DNA of 34,591 bases from Candidatus Kapaibacterium sp. (lineage in GTDB: Bacteria > Bacteroidota > Ignavibacteria > Kapaibacteriales > UBA4661), in contig JANYDO010000190.1 in the NCBI GenBank assembly GCA_025363605.1, positions 1-34,591 on the forward strand, read 5' to 3'. Both the position numbers and the translations under genes were made by a program. The notes under the pieces were generated by a model. The model did not search any database. It was not told the origin of the DNA and was given only the letters and a program-made list of their open reading frames with translations. The stretch's first letter is position 1, and every line of letters starts with the position of its first letter. Below, piece after piece: positions 23,931 through 31,553 of the stretch.

Positions 23931-25535
23931 ATGAATAAACGACTCTGGCTCACTGCCGCAGCATTTCTGGTGCTAGGCGTTGCAGGCGGCGCACTCTTGC
24001 AGCCCGCTACCTCGCAAGATGAATGGTCTTTGCAGGCATATAAATTTAACGATGTCTTGCAGTATATTTCGCAATACCATGTTGACAAAAATGATCCCGT
24101 CAAAGTCGGCGAAAGCGCCATTCGAGGCGCATTAGACCAACTTAATGACCCCTACGCTGATTATCTGCCCGCCAAACAAAAAGAAAATTTTGATGATGCT
24201 TTTCGCGGTAACTATTTCGGTATCGGGATTCGCTTTGGCATCCTGAAAGACACACTCACCGTCATTACGCCACTTTTTGACGGTCCAAGCGAAAAAGTAG
24301 GACTGCTTTGCGGTGATAAAATTGTCAAAATCAACGGTGAAAATGCTGTCGGCATTAAGCAAGACAGCGTTCCGCGCAAGCTGAAAGGTCCGCTCGGCAC
24401 GAAAGTCATCGTTACGGTGAAGCGTATCGGTTCGGATAAACTCACCGATATTGAGATTACCCGCAGTCAAATCAATACCCCGGCACTTGTGGCGTGCTAC
24501 ATGATGGACAAAGAAACTGGTTATATCTTCATTGACCGCTTTGCCGCTACGACGACGCAAGACGTAGTGGAAGGCGTAAAAAGTCTTAAAAAGCAAGGTA
24601 TGAAGCGCCTTGTGCTGGATTTACGCAATAATCCGGGTGGCTATCTCGACCAAGCATGGCGCTTGGCGGATGAATTTATCAAAGCCGGTAGCACGCTTGT
24701 TTACACCAAAGACCGTAACGAACAAATCCGCGAGTCCTATCCGTCCACGGCGGCAGGAAATCTCGAAGATATTCCGCTTGTGGTACTGGTCAATGGCGGT
24801 TCGGCATCGGCAAGCGAGATTGTGTCCGGTGCAATTCAAGACCTTGACCGCGGTATTGTCGTCGGCGAAACGACCTTCGGCAAAGGCTTGGTGCAGCAAT
24901 TCTACCCGCTTCGTGATGGCTCTTCCATAAAGCTGACGACGGCAAAATACTATACGCCGTCGGGTCGCCTCATTCAACGCGCCTTTAAGGACAAAAAATC
25001 GTACAATGCTCAAGACGGACGCATTGACCTCCAAGAAGGGGCAAACTTTGAGCACGCCCGCGAAAATGCCGATTCCTCACGTCCGAGCTTCAAAACGGCA
25101 AATGGCCGTAAAGTGGTCGGCGGTGGCGGTATTGTGCCGGATTACGTCGTCAAAAGCGATACTGTCGGCAAGCTCTATCAATCACTCGCACGTGGTGGTG
25201 TGTTCCCTGAAGTAACGCAGGAATATATCTTGAAGTACGGCAACGACATTCGCAAAAAATACGGCAAAGACCTGAAAGCATTTTTGACCAACTATAAAGT
25301 AGATGACACGCTGCTGGCGATGTACAAAGAAACGGCGAAAGAGAAAAAAGTAGAATGGAACGCCGAGCAATGGGACAAGGAAGAAGCAATACTCCGCACG
25401 ACGATGAAGGGTATGGTTGCAAGTTTCATCTGGAATTGGCAAGACAGCTCCTTTATCATTGCCCTTATTCAAAGCAAGCAATTGGAGAAAGCGCTCACGC
25501 TCTTCCCCGAAGCCTCGAAAATGGCAAAGTTGTAG
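23931..25535 (+). CDS. S41 family C-terminal processing peptidase (CtpA-like)
   Basis: This 534-aa secreted or inner-membrane-anchored serine protease has an N-terminal hydrophobic segment (LTAAAFLVLGVAGGALL), a PDZ domain (~95-185) with YFGIGIRFGI and KVGLLCGDKIVKINGE, then the S41 catalytic domain. Substrate-strand and catalytic signatures are LDLRNNPGGYLDQA, VNGGSASASEIVSGA (Ser about 293) and GETTFGKGLVQQ (Lys about 318); the Ser-Lys spacing of 25 is that of C-terminal processing proteases. The last ~130 residues are a helical extension (IVPDYVVKSDTVG onward) seen in Bacteroidota homologues. The GTG start at 23874 in the track is less likely than the ATG at 23931. It may trim the C-termini of periplasmic proteins. 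A link to the T9SS cargo proteins is only a guess. Confidence 0.93.
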   Translation: MNKRLWLTAAAFLVLGVAGGALLQPATSQDEWSLQAYKFNDVLQYISQYHVDKNDPVKVGESAIRGALDQLNDPYADYLPAKQKENFDDAFRGNYFGIGIRFGILKDTLTVITPLFDGPSEKVGLLCGDKIVKINGENAVGIKQDSVPRKLKGPLGTKVIVTVKRIGSDKLTDIEITRSQINTPALVACYMMDKETGYIFIDRFAATTTQDVVEGVKSLKKQGMKRLVLDLRNNPGGYLDQAWRLADEFIKAGSTLVYTKDRNEQIRESYPSTAAGNLEDIPLVVLVNGGSASASEIVSGAIQDLDRGIVVGETTFGKGLVQQFYPLRDGSSIKLTTAKYYTPSGRLIQRAFKDKKSYNAQDGRIDLQEGANFEHARENADSSRPSFKTANGRKVVGGGGIVPDYVVKSDTVGKLYQSLARGGVFPEVTQEYILKYGNDIRKKYGKDLKAFLTNYKVDDTLLAMYKETAKEKKVEWNAEQWDKEEAILRTTMKGMVASFIWNWQDSSFIIALIQSKQLEKALTLFPEASKMAKL

Positions 25536-25633
25536 GAAAATGTCGAGTTCCGCATGAGATGGAAGTGTTCCATGCCGTGCGGGCGATTGCTAGGTGACAT
25601 CATCGGTTATGTCAAAGATACAATGAAAAAAAA

Positions 25634-25667
25634 TTGCTGCGTATATCGCAAAAATTTACTATGTTTG
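25634..25667 (+). promoter_or_regulatory. Bacteroidota-type promoter for rpmH
   Basis: TTG at 25634-25636 and TATGTTTG at 25660-25667 are separated by 23 nt, at the upper end of the known spacing. The -7 element matches TAnnTTTG exactly. It lies 64 bp before the rpmH ATG in an otherwise featureless spacer. Confidence 0.6.
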
Positions 25668-25731
25668 TAGTCTTTCGCTAAAGTACCGCAAAAACAACTA
25701 TTCGTTTTTCACTGTTATTTCATAACGCACA

Positions 25732-25887
25732 ATGAAACGCACGTATCAACCCAGCAAGCTGCGCCGCCGCCGTGTACACGGTTTCCGCGCACGCATGGCG
25801 ACCAAAAACGGACGTAAAGTCCTCGCGGCACGCCGCGCCAAAGGACGGCACCGTCTCACCGTTAGCGATGAGCCGCGTAACGGTTAG
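25732..25887 (+). CDS. rpmH: 50S ribosomal protein bL34
   Basis: This 51-aa gene is too short for the ORF track. Translation gives [20 protein letters not shown] and then [20 protein letters not shown], the highly conserved, very basic L34 sequence, ending in SDEPRNG. It is a component of the large ribosomal subunit. It opens the conserved rpmH-rnpA-yidD-yidC cluster. The stop codon TAG lies in the loop of a small AACGGT/ACCGTT hairpin followed by TTT, which may act as a weak attenuator. dnaA and an origin, often upstream of rpmH, are not seen here; the S41 protease takes that place. Confidence 0.97.
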   Translation: MKRTYQPSKLRRRRVHGFRARMATKNGRKVLAARRAKGRHRLTVSDEPRNG

Positions 25888-25934
25888 ACCGTTTTTGCTT
25901 CTTCCCCATCGCGGAACGATTGACTATTTCTTTT

Positions 25935-25963
25935 CAGGCGCATGAATACTCTTCTTGCGCCTG
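25935..25963 (+). other. Hairpin in the rpmH-rnpA spacer
   Basis: CAGGCGCA (25935-25942) pairs perfectly with TGCGCCTG (25956-25963) across a 13-nt loop. There is no long T run after it, so a role in mRNA processing or stability is as likely as termination. It could help set the very different amounts of L34 and RNase P protein that are needed. Confidence 0.45.
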
Positions 25964-26036
25964 ATTTGTGTTCGGCACACTCGTCTTGCATATTCAGCAG
26001 ACAATTCACTTTTCTTAGGTATCATTATCTTTTCCA

Positions 26037-26543
26037 ATGGCAACACAGAACGTCCGCATTGCACCGCTGAAGGGACATGGTACATTCGATGTGGTCTTTG
26101 AGCATGGGGCGCGGTTTGCCTATCGCGGCGTGACGGGATTTATTCTTTTTCGTCACACTCTTGCTGCGTTGGAAAAATCCTCCGTGCCTGATATGGCAAA
26201 ATTTGCCGTGATTCCGACGGATACTGTGCTTGTGGGCGTAGGAGCAAAGCGACGTACACGCCCGGCTGCCATGCGTAACCGCGTGAAGCGGATTCTTCGT
26301 GCTGCCGTGCAAAATGCGCTCTGGAACGTTCAGTCCATGCCGTTCTATGCTGAAAATGAACCATTCCCGATTGCTGCGATTGTGCTGATTTGCAACATCA
26401 TTCCCGACAAGCCGTCTCTATTACATCTGGTGGAAATTCAACCGCTTGTCGAGCGCATTTTTCAAAATGCCGAGCGGTACTATCGTTCCAAACTTCATCA
26501 TCATCAGACACATTCCACAATCGAACCGCAGGCAGCGCTATGA
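26037..26543 (+). CDS. rnpA: Ribonuclease P protein component
   Basis: RnpA is the protein subunit that helps the RNase P RNA trim the 5' leaders of pre-tRNAs. The 168-aa product carries the family start [17 protein letters not shown] and the RNA-binding signature [20 protein letters not shown] (~77-96). At 168 residues it is longer than the usual 115-135, with extra sequence in the middle and a His-rich C-terminus ([12 protein letters not shown]). The identity is supported by both motif and position between rpmH and yidD. Its TGA overlaps the yidD ATG, so yidD is translationally coupled. Confidence 0.94.
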   Translation: MATQNVRIAPLKGHGTFDVVFEHGARFAYRGVTGFILFRHTLAALEKSSVPDMAKFAVIPTDTVLVGVGAKRRTRPAAMRNRVKRILRAAVQNALWNVQSMPFYAENEPFPIAAIVLICNIIPDKPSLLHLVEIQPLVERIFQNAERYYRSKLHHHQTHSTIEPQAAL

Positions 26544-26749
26544 AATGGCTTGTTCTCTTGTTCTTACGATTCTACAAACGTATTATTTCGCCGATGCTTC
26601 CCGGGGCGTGTCGGTTCTATCCGACTTGCTCAGTTTATGCTATTGAAGCGGTAGAAAAGTACGGTGCTTTGCGTGGCAGTTGGCTTGCCGTCAAGCGTAT
26701 CGGCAAATGTCATCCTTTTCATCCGGGTGGCGTGGATTTTGTTCCCTAA
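26540..26749 (+). CDS. yidD: Membrane protein insertion efficiency factor YidD
   Basis: The 69-aa protein begins [21 protein letters not shown] and contains the family signature [23 protein letters not shown] in which the cysteines are conserved, followed by [14 protein letters not shown] at the end. YidD is a small peripheral inner-membrane protein that assists YidC-dependent insertion. The track begins at 26390 in a different reading of the rnpA region; the ATG at 26540, overlapping the rnpA stop by four bases (ATGA), is the true start and gives the standard length. Confidence 0.96.
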   Translation: MKWLVLLFLRFYKRIISPMLPGACRFYPTCSVYAIEAVEKYGALRGSWLAVKRIGKCHPFHPGGVDFVP

Positions 26750-26767
26750 TTTTTGAAATATTTAACT

Positions 26768-26798
26768 CGTAATTCGTACTTCCTCATTCGTAATTAAA
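26768..26798 (+). repeat. ATTCGTAATT repeat upstream of yidC
   Basis: CTCGTAATTCGTACTTCCTC and CATTCGTAATTA occupy the 52-bp gap between yidD and yidC, right up to the yidC ATG. The unit is shared with the spacer upstream of the E2 gene (3478-3541), in the same orientation relative to the downstream gene. Confidence 0.5.
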
Positions 26799-26801
26799 AC
26801 T

Positions 26802-28796
26802 ATGGAACGAAAACAGTTTATTGGCTTTTTGCTTATTGCCATCATTGTCGCGGGCTATATGACGTGGACTTCTATCCAAGCCCCAGCACCGAAGCCAAAA
26901 CAGCAAAGTGCTCAAGAGCAAAGCACTCAACAGCAAAACGACCAGCAGCAGAGCGCTCAACAACAAAATTCCTCGCAAGCCTCTCAACCACAGACTTCTG
27001 GACAATCATCTTCCGCTTCTCAGGGAGCCACAAAAGGTGTGCAGAATCAAGCAAACACGACAAACCCGCTCCATAGCAAATATGGCGCTCTCTATGACAA
27101 ACATCTATCGGGCGCAAGCGAGTCCATCGTTGTAGAGAATGACCACATCAGAGCACGTATTATTGCTGAAGGTGGTACTGTCCGCTCGTGGCGCTTGAAA
27201 GAGTTTAAGTCGTGGTATGGCGACACTGTGCAACTCGTTCCTTTCAAAAATCAGTTCGGTGCGCTTGGTATCAAATTTACCGATAAGAATGACGGACAAG
27301 GCGCAGCAACACGCGAGAGTAATGTCGTGGACACGCGCGAACTCTTCTTTACCGTGAAAAATCCCCGATCGGGCGGTAATTACTTCCGTGTGTCGGGCGA
27401 TGATTCCGTCAGCATCGTTGCCACGCTTGCGCTTGCAAACGGTGGAGTTATCGAGAAAACCTATACTTTCTATGGTAATCGCTACCACACCAACCTTGCC
27501 GTTCGCATTAGCGGTATGGAAGGCGTGATGGACAAAAAATATTCGCTTCTCTGGCAAAATGGCTTACAGTTTCAAGAAAAAAACAGTGTAGATGAATCCA
27601 GTCAAGCAAAAGCATGGCTTGCCCAAAACGGTACGGCTTCGGAAATTGATGCCGGCGGAGATGCAAAGCCGGTCGAAACCAACGGTGTATTGGACTTTGC
27701 CGCGATAAAGTCAAAATATTTCCTTGCCGCTATCAAACCTTCAGCAGCACTCAGCGCTGAAACGCTCCAAACAACGCTTACCGGCTACAAAATGAGCGCC
27801 CCGCACGAAGGCGTATTGGAATACTACGACATGAAAATTGATGTGCCATACCACAACAATCGTGTCGATAATTTTACGGTCTATATTGGTCCCGTGGACT
27901 ATGAAATTTTGAAGCCCTACGGCTTGGAATCAGCATTTAATTTTGCGAATCAATCGTTTTTGGGCTTGCAATATATCGCTCGCCCGGTCGGTGAATACTT
28001 CATTTTGCCGCTTCTGCGCTTCGTCTATAAATTCGTTGTCTCCAATTACGGCTTGGCAATTATCATTTTCTCGCTCTTGATGAAACTGCTCTTGCATCCG
28101 CTCACCGTCGGGCAGACACGCACGGCACAGAAGATGCAACTGCTCGCACCGGAAATGGAAAAAATTAAGACGAAGTACAAAGACGATACGCAAAAGCAGC
28201 AGCAAGAAACAATGGCGCTCTACGGGCAATACGGCATCAATCCTGCGGGCGGATGCTTGCCGCTTGTGCTGCAAATTCCAATTTTTACCGCGCTGTACAG
28301 TGTCTTTTCGTCGGACATCAATCTTCGTCAAACACCCTTTTTCGGATGGATACACGACCTTTCCATTGCTGACGAAATTATCCGCTTGCCATTCAAACTG
28401 CCGCTTTTGAATGTGGACATTGTTTCCGGCTTGGCTATTGCTTCCGGCTTGGCGATGTTTGCACAGCAGTACGCTACCGTCAAAGACCCGCAACAACGCG
28501 CAATGGTTTATGTGATGCCGATAATGATGACGTTTGGTTTTAGTGCTCTGCCGTCGGGATTGTCGCTCTATTACTTCATGTTCAACATTTTGAGCGTAGC
28601 GCAGCAATACTATACAACACACTTTGCAAAAAACAAACTGACACTGGCTGACCTCAAAAAAGCACCGAAAAAAGAAGGCTGGCTGCAAAAGCGCTTGCGT
28701 CAAGCACAGGAAGCCGCCGGACAGCAAGGACGCACACTTCCGGGACAATCGAACGGCAGTGAGGGTAATTCCTCAGCTAAAAACAAAAAACGGTAA
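26802..28796 (+). CDS. yidC: Membrane protein insertase YidC
   Basis: YidC inserts and folds inner-membrane proteins, alone or with SecYEG. The 664-aa product has an N-terminal membrane anchor (FIGFLLIAIIVAGYM), a Gln/Ser/Ala-rich linker (~28-80), a large periplasmic beta-sandwich (~100-365) and the conserved Oxa1/YidC core. In the core, VVSNYGLAIIIFSLLMKLLL, the cytoplasmic hairpin with KMQLLAPEMEKIKTKYKDD, the hallmark NPAGGCLPLVLQIPIF and two further membrane spans can be seen. The C-terminus is basic (KKEGWLQKRLRQ) and suited to ribosome contact. It is the Gram-negative long form. The position after yidD is conserved. A terminator follows at 28829-28886. Confidence 0.97.
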   Translation: MERKQFIGFLLIAIIVAGYMTWTSIQAPAPKPKQQSAQEQSTQQQNDQQQSAQQQNSSQASQPQTSGQSSSASQGATKGVQNQANTTNPLHSKYGALYDKHLSGASESIVVENDHIRARIIAEGGTVRSWRLKEFKSWYGDTVQLVPFKNQFGALGIKFTDKNDGQGAATRESNVVDTRELFFTVKNPRSGGNYFRVSGDDSVSIVATLALANGGVIEKTYTFYGNRYHTNLAVRISGMEGVMDKKYSLLWQNGLQFQEKNSVDESSQAKAWLAQNGTASEIDAGGDAKPVETNGVLDFAAIKSKYFLAAIKPSAALSAETLQTTLTGYKMSAPHEGVLEYYDMKIDVPYHNNRVDNFTVYIGPVDYEILKPYGLESAFNFANQSFLGLQYIARPVGEYFILPLLRFVYKFVVSNYGLAIIIFSLLMKLLLHPLTVGQTRTAQKMQLLAPEMEKIKTKYKDDTQKQQQETMALYGQYGINPAGGCLPLVLQIPIFTALYSVFSSDINLRQTPFFGWIHDLSIADEIIRLPFKLPLLNVDIVSGLAIASGLAMFAQQYATVKDPQQRAMVYVMPIMMTFGFSALPSGLSLYYFMFNILSVAQQYYTTHFAKNKLTLADLKKAPKKEGWLQKRLRQAQEAAGQQGRTLPGQSNGSEGNSSAKNKKR

Positions 28797-28828
28797 GCAA
28801 TCCTTATTGTCAATGCCGATGACGCTTC

Positions 28829-28886
28829 AAACCTCACTTGCGCGACTAAATGCTTTCCTCCAAAGGCATTTCTGCAAGTGAGGTTT
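28829..28886 (+). terminator. Rho-independent terminator after yidC
   Basis: AAACCTCACTTGC (28829-28841) pairs perfectly over 13 bp with GCAAGTGAGGTTT (28874-28886), enclosing a smaller AAATGC/GCATTT hairpin. It runs into further T residues. It closes the rpmH-yidC cluster 32 bp past the stop codon. Confidence 0.85.
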
Positions 28887-28920
28887 TTGCTATTGACCAC
28901 TTCAAAAACCGAAAAACTCT

Positions 28921-30018
28921 ATGCTTTCTGAATCCATTGCCCGCCTAGACCACATCGTGCGACCGATTGCGATGCATTTGCCGCCGCCACTGGCAACGCA
29001 GATGTATTCTTCGGGGCGGAACGTGTTTCTCTCGGCGCTTACGGCTGAAAAGCCTACATCGGTGCATATTCCCGATCATCATGCACGGACGCTTTGGGGG
29101 CTAACCTTTCGGAATGGACTTCTCAATGCAGCCGGAATGTTCAAGCAGGGCGAAGGCTACGAAACAGTCTGGCGGCAAGGTGCGGGCGGCTATCTTGCCG
29201 GAACATCAACGGCACACAAGCGCACGGGAAACATTCGCAATGGCATTGTCAAGCCGTTTGCGCCCTATCCGCGTTCACGAGCGGCATCTAACTGGCTGGG
29301 ACTGCCGAATGACGGAAACGAAGCCGTAGCGAAGCGTCTTGCAGCGTTTGAGAAGAAGGCAGATTTCCCAATAGGAGCAAGTCTGATGACCGCTCCGGAA
29401 TCAAGCGGACAAGAGGCATTGCGGGAACTCGTGCAAGGTATGGAATGGTATGACAAAGCAAATGTAGATTTTTTGGAAATAAACGAAAGTTGTCCGAATG
29501 TGGCGCACGGTGCATCAACGCTGGAAGCAATCACGGAGCGTCTTGCGTATATCGGTCAACACTTTTTACAGAAGCGTTCGAGGAATCTGCCTGTTGTCGT
29601 AAAGTTTTCAACCGATACCGCAAGCGCAGATGTAGCGCCGTTGCTGGATATTCTGCTTGCTTCAGACTACGACGGCGTGAACTTTGGCAATACTTCCACC
29701 AACTACACCAAGCACCGCGCCATGCTTCACGCGGACGACCAAGAATTGTTCGATTATTTCACCCAAACCTTCGGTGGTGGCGTGAGTGGCGAACCGCTTC
29801 GCGCCTCATCGTTGGAGCTTGTTCGGGCAGCAAGCATCTATATTGCTTCGCAAAAACTCACACGAGAATTTCACATCATTCGGACGGGCGGCGTGGCAAC
29901 GGTGCAGGACGTGGAAGAAAGTTTCTCTGCCGGCGCATCGCTTTGCCAGTGGTACACGGGCTATTTTGAGCGTTTTGCAGAAGATGGGCATCGGCTTTAC
30001 GGACGGATGTTCGGTTAA
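28921..30018 (+). CDS. Dihydroorotate dehydrogenase-like FMN oxidoreductase
   Basis: The 365-aa protein has the FMN-binding TIM-barrel features of the dihydroorotate dehydrogenase family: an FRNGLLNAAGMFKQGEGYE loop near the N-terminus, FLEINESCPN (family NxSCPN-like catalytic/FMN loop), VVVKFSTDTASADVAPLLD, DGVNFGNTSTNY, and the phosphate-binding end RTGGVATVQDVEESFSAGAS with QWYTGYF. These resemble DHODH, but the sequence also departs from standard PyrD: the TSTNYTK segment and the AASNWLGLPNDG segment are unusual. It may be a true pyrD or a related enzyme of unknown substrate; I therefore give no symbol. It starts just after the yidC terminator and heads a run of five plus-strand genes. 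Confidence 0.8.
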   Translation: MLSESIARLDHIVRPIAMHLPPPLATQMYSSGRNVFLSALTAEKPTSVHIPDHHARTLWGLTFRNGLLNAAGMFKQGEGYETVWRQGAGGYLAGTSTAHKRTGNIRNGIVKPFAPYPRSRAASNWLGLPNDGNEAVAKRLAAFEKKADFPIGASLMTAPESSGQEALRELVQGMEWYDKANVDFLEINESCPNVAHGASTLEAITERLAYIGQHFLQKRSRNLPVVVKFSTDTASADVAPLLDILLASDYDGVNFGNTSTNYTKHRAMLHADDQELFDYFTQTFGGGVSGEPLRASSLELVRAASIYIASQKLTREFHIIRTGGVATVQDVEESFSAGASLCQWYTGYFERFAEDGHRLYGRMFG

Positions 30019-30079
30019 AATAAGAAGGCTAAAAATACTAACGTGAAACGAAGATTCAACACCCCAAAAGGGAGCAACT

Positions 30080-30835
30080 ATGCGCTCTACAAAAGCCGAT
30101 AGCGCAAAAGGGATTGCCATAGCGCTGACGATTATGCTCGCGTGGGCGGGACACCTTGCTTTTGCGCTTACACTTGATGCCTTTGCGATTCACCCCCTGC
30201 AAGGCGCTTTTCACCTTGCATTGCAGACATTTCTTTTTACCGGACTTTTTATCACAGCGCATGATGCCATGCACGGTGCGGTGTGTAGGCATTACAGAGG
30301 GCTGAATCATCTGCTGGGTATTACCGCAGTGCGTTTGTACGCTCTCTTCTCGTATAAAAAATTATGGCATAAACACTGGGAACATCACCGCCACGTTGCT
30401 ATGCCGCACGATGACCCGGACTTTCACGACGGCGAACACACAGGGTTTGTGCGCTGGTATCTGCATTTTTTGATGAACTACATTGGCTGGAAGCAACTTG
30501 TAGGCATGGCGCTTTTGTTCAACATCATGCAGCACGTCCTTCATATCCCCGCCCAAACGATTATCCTGTTTTGGGTTATACCGTCATTGCTTAGTACGAT
30601 TCAGCTTTTTTATTTTGGCACGTATTTGCCGCACAAAGAGCCAAATCTGAATCTGCCGAATGGTGGCTATACGAATCGCCATCGCTCCAGAACGAGTAAC
30701 TTTGGCACAGTCCTTTCGTTTTTGACGTGCTACCATTTTGGCTATCATTACGAGCATCACGAATTTCCGGCAACGCCTTGGTGGAGGCTGCCTGCGGAGC
30801 ATCAACGTTTTCGGCAGGATGCGTCCGCCGAATAA
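30080..30835 (+). CDS. crtW: Beta-carotene ketolase (CrtW type)
   Basis: CrtW oxidises carbon 4 of a beta-ionone ring to a ketone, giving echinenone, canthaxanthin and related ketocarotenoids. The 251-aa size is typical. The di-iron histidine motifs are present: HDAMH (61-65), HKHWEHHRH (97-105) with HxxHH at 99-103, DPDFH, and HFGYHYEHHEFP with HxxHH at 223-227. These lie in the CrtW context of FTGLFITAHDAMHG, FYFGTYLPHKEP and the terminal PWWRLP. Several hydrophobic stretches (15-35, 45-62, 158-185) are membrane spans. A plain fatty-acid desaturase is possible but fits less well. The ATG at 30080 follows AAGGGAG, a good Shine-Dalgarno. No other carotenoid gene is nearby. Confidence 0.85.
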   Translation: MRSTKADSAKGIAIALTIMLAWAGHLAFALTLDAFAIHPLQGAFHLALQTFLFTGLFITAHDAMHGAVCRHYRGLNHLLGITAVRLYALFSYKKLWHKHWEHHRHVAMPHDDPDFHDGEHTGFVRWYLHFLMNYIGWKQLVGMALLFNIMQHVLHIPAQTIILFWVIPSLLSTIQLFYFGTYLPHKEPNLNLPNGGYTNRHRSRTSNFGTVLSFLTCYHFGYHYEHHEFPATPWWRLPAEHQRFRQDASAE

Positions 30836-30954
30836 AAATTCATGTCCTCACTTCATTCGCTCAGATTGGCGAAATTGCGTATTTTCGGGGCTATCGCTGA
30901 TTGTCTTTTCTCAGAACCGAATTATCCAGCGATTCACCCAATAAACACTTTTCT

Positions 30955-31500
30955 ATGACCACTCATAAAAACATTCTTGCCATATCCGGCAGCACACGCG
31001 CTCAATCGTCAAACCTCAATTATATCAGGGCAATAACTGAATTAACAAAAGCGGATTTTACGATTACTATTTTCAATCAACTGGCAGAGATTCCGCATTT
31101 TAATCCCGACCTCGACACAGATAATCCGCCCCACGCAGTAATCCATTTTCGCAACCTTCTCCGGCAGGCTGACGGTGTGCTTATTTGTACACCGGAGTAT
31201 GCAATGGGAGTGCCGGGAACACTCAAGAATGCGATAGACTGGACGGTTTCATCGTGTGAATTTTCGCACAAGCCCTTAGCACTCATTACTGCGTCTTCGC
31301 TCGGCGAAAAAGGTCACGCCTCGCTTCTGGAAACGCTCCATGTTATTGAAGCCGCCGTCCGGGACGAAACGCAGCTCGTGATTTCATTTGCCAAAACGAA
31401 AATCAGTAATGATGCCGTTATCACGGATGAAGAAACGTTGCGCAAGGTGCAGCGGCTTCTCACGGCATTTGCCGCATTGCTTAGTGATAAAGCCACTTGA
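30955..31500 (+). CDS. NAD(P)H-dependent FMN reductase (flavodoxin-like)
   Basis: The 181-aa protein has the FMN phosphate-binding loop ISGSTRAQSSNLN (~9-21), then the characteristic CTPEYAMGVPGTLKNAIDW motif (~78-96), which marks NADPH-dependent FMN reductases and chromate/quinone reductases. It is cytosolic and probably supplies reduced flavin or detoxifies quinones. The track start at 30901 is not supported; the ATG at 30955 begins directly at the fold. The 119-bp spacer before it holds only a weak inverted repeat (ATCGCTG/CAGCGAT) and no convincing promoter. Confidence 0.93.
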   Translation: MTTHKNILAISGSTRAQSSNLNYIRAITELTKADFTITIFNQLAEIPHFNPDLDTDNPPHAVIHFRNLLRQADGVLICTPEYAMGVPGTLKNAIDWTVSSCEFSHKPLALITASSLGEKGHASLLETLHVIEAAVRDETQLVISFAKTKISNDAVITDEETLRKVQRLLTAFAALLSDKAT

Positions 31501-31553
31501 ATTTAAAAATTTTACGAATTTTGCTATTCCTGTTTTTTTGCACGGACAACTAT

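Noticed and set aside
25536-25731. Replication origin near rpmH
   Set aside because: No cluster of TTATCCACA-like boxes and no dnaA gene; rpmH location alone is not enough.
27930-28748. 272-aa minus-strand ORF inside yidC
   Set aside because: It is the antisense shadow of the conserved YidC core, and no domain is recognisable.
30836-30954. Promoter TATTTTCG before the FMN reductase
   Set aside because: It deviates from TAnnTTTG and has no suitable -33 element, so it is not listed as a feature.
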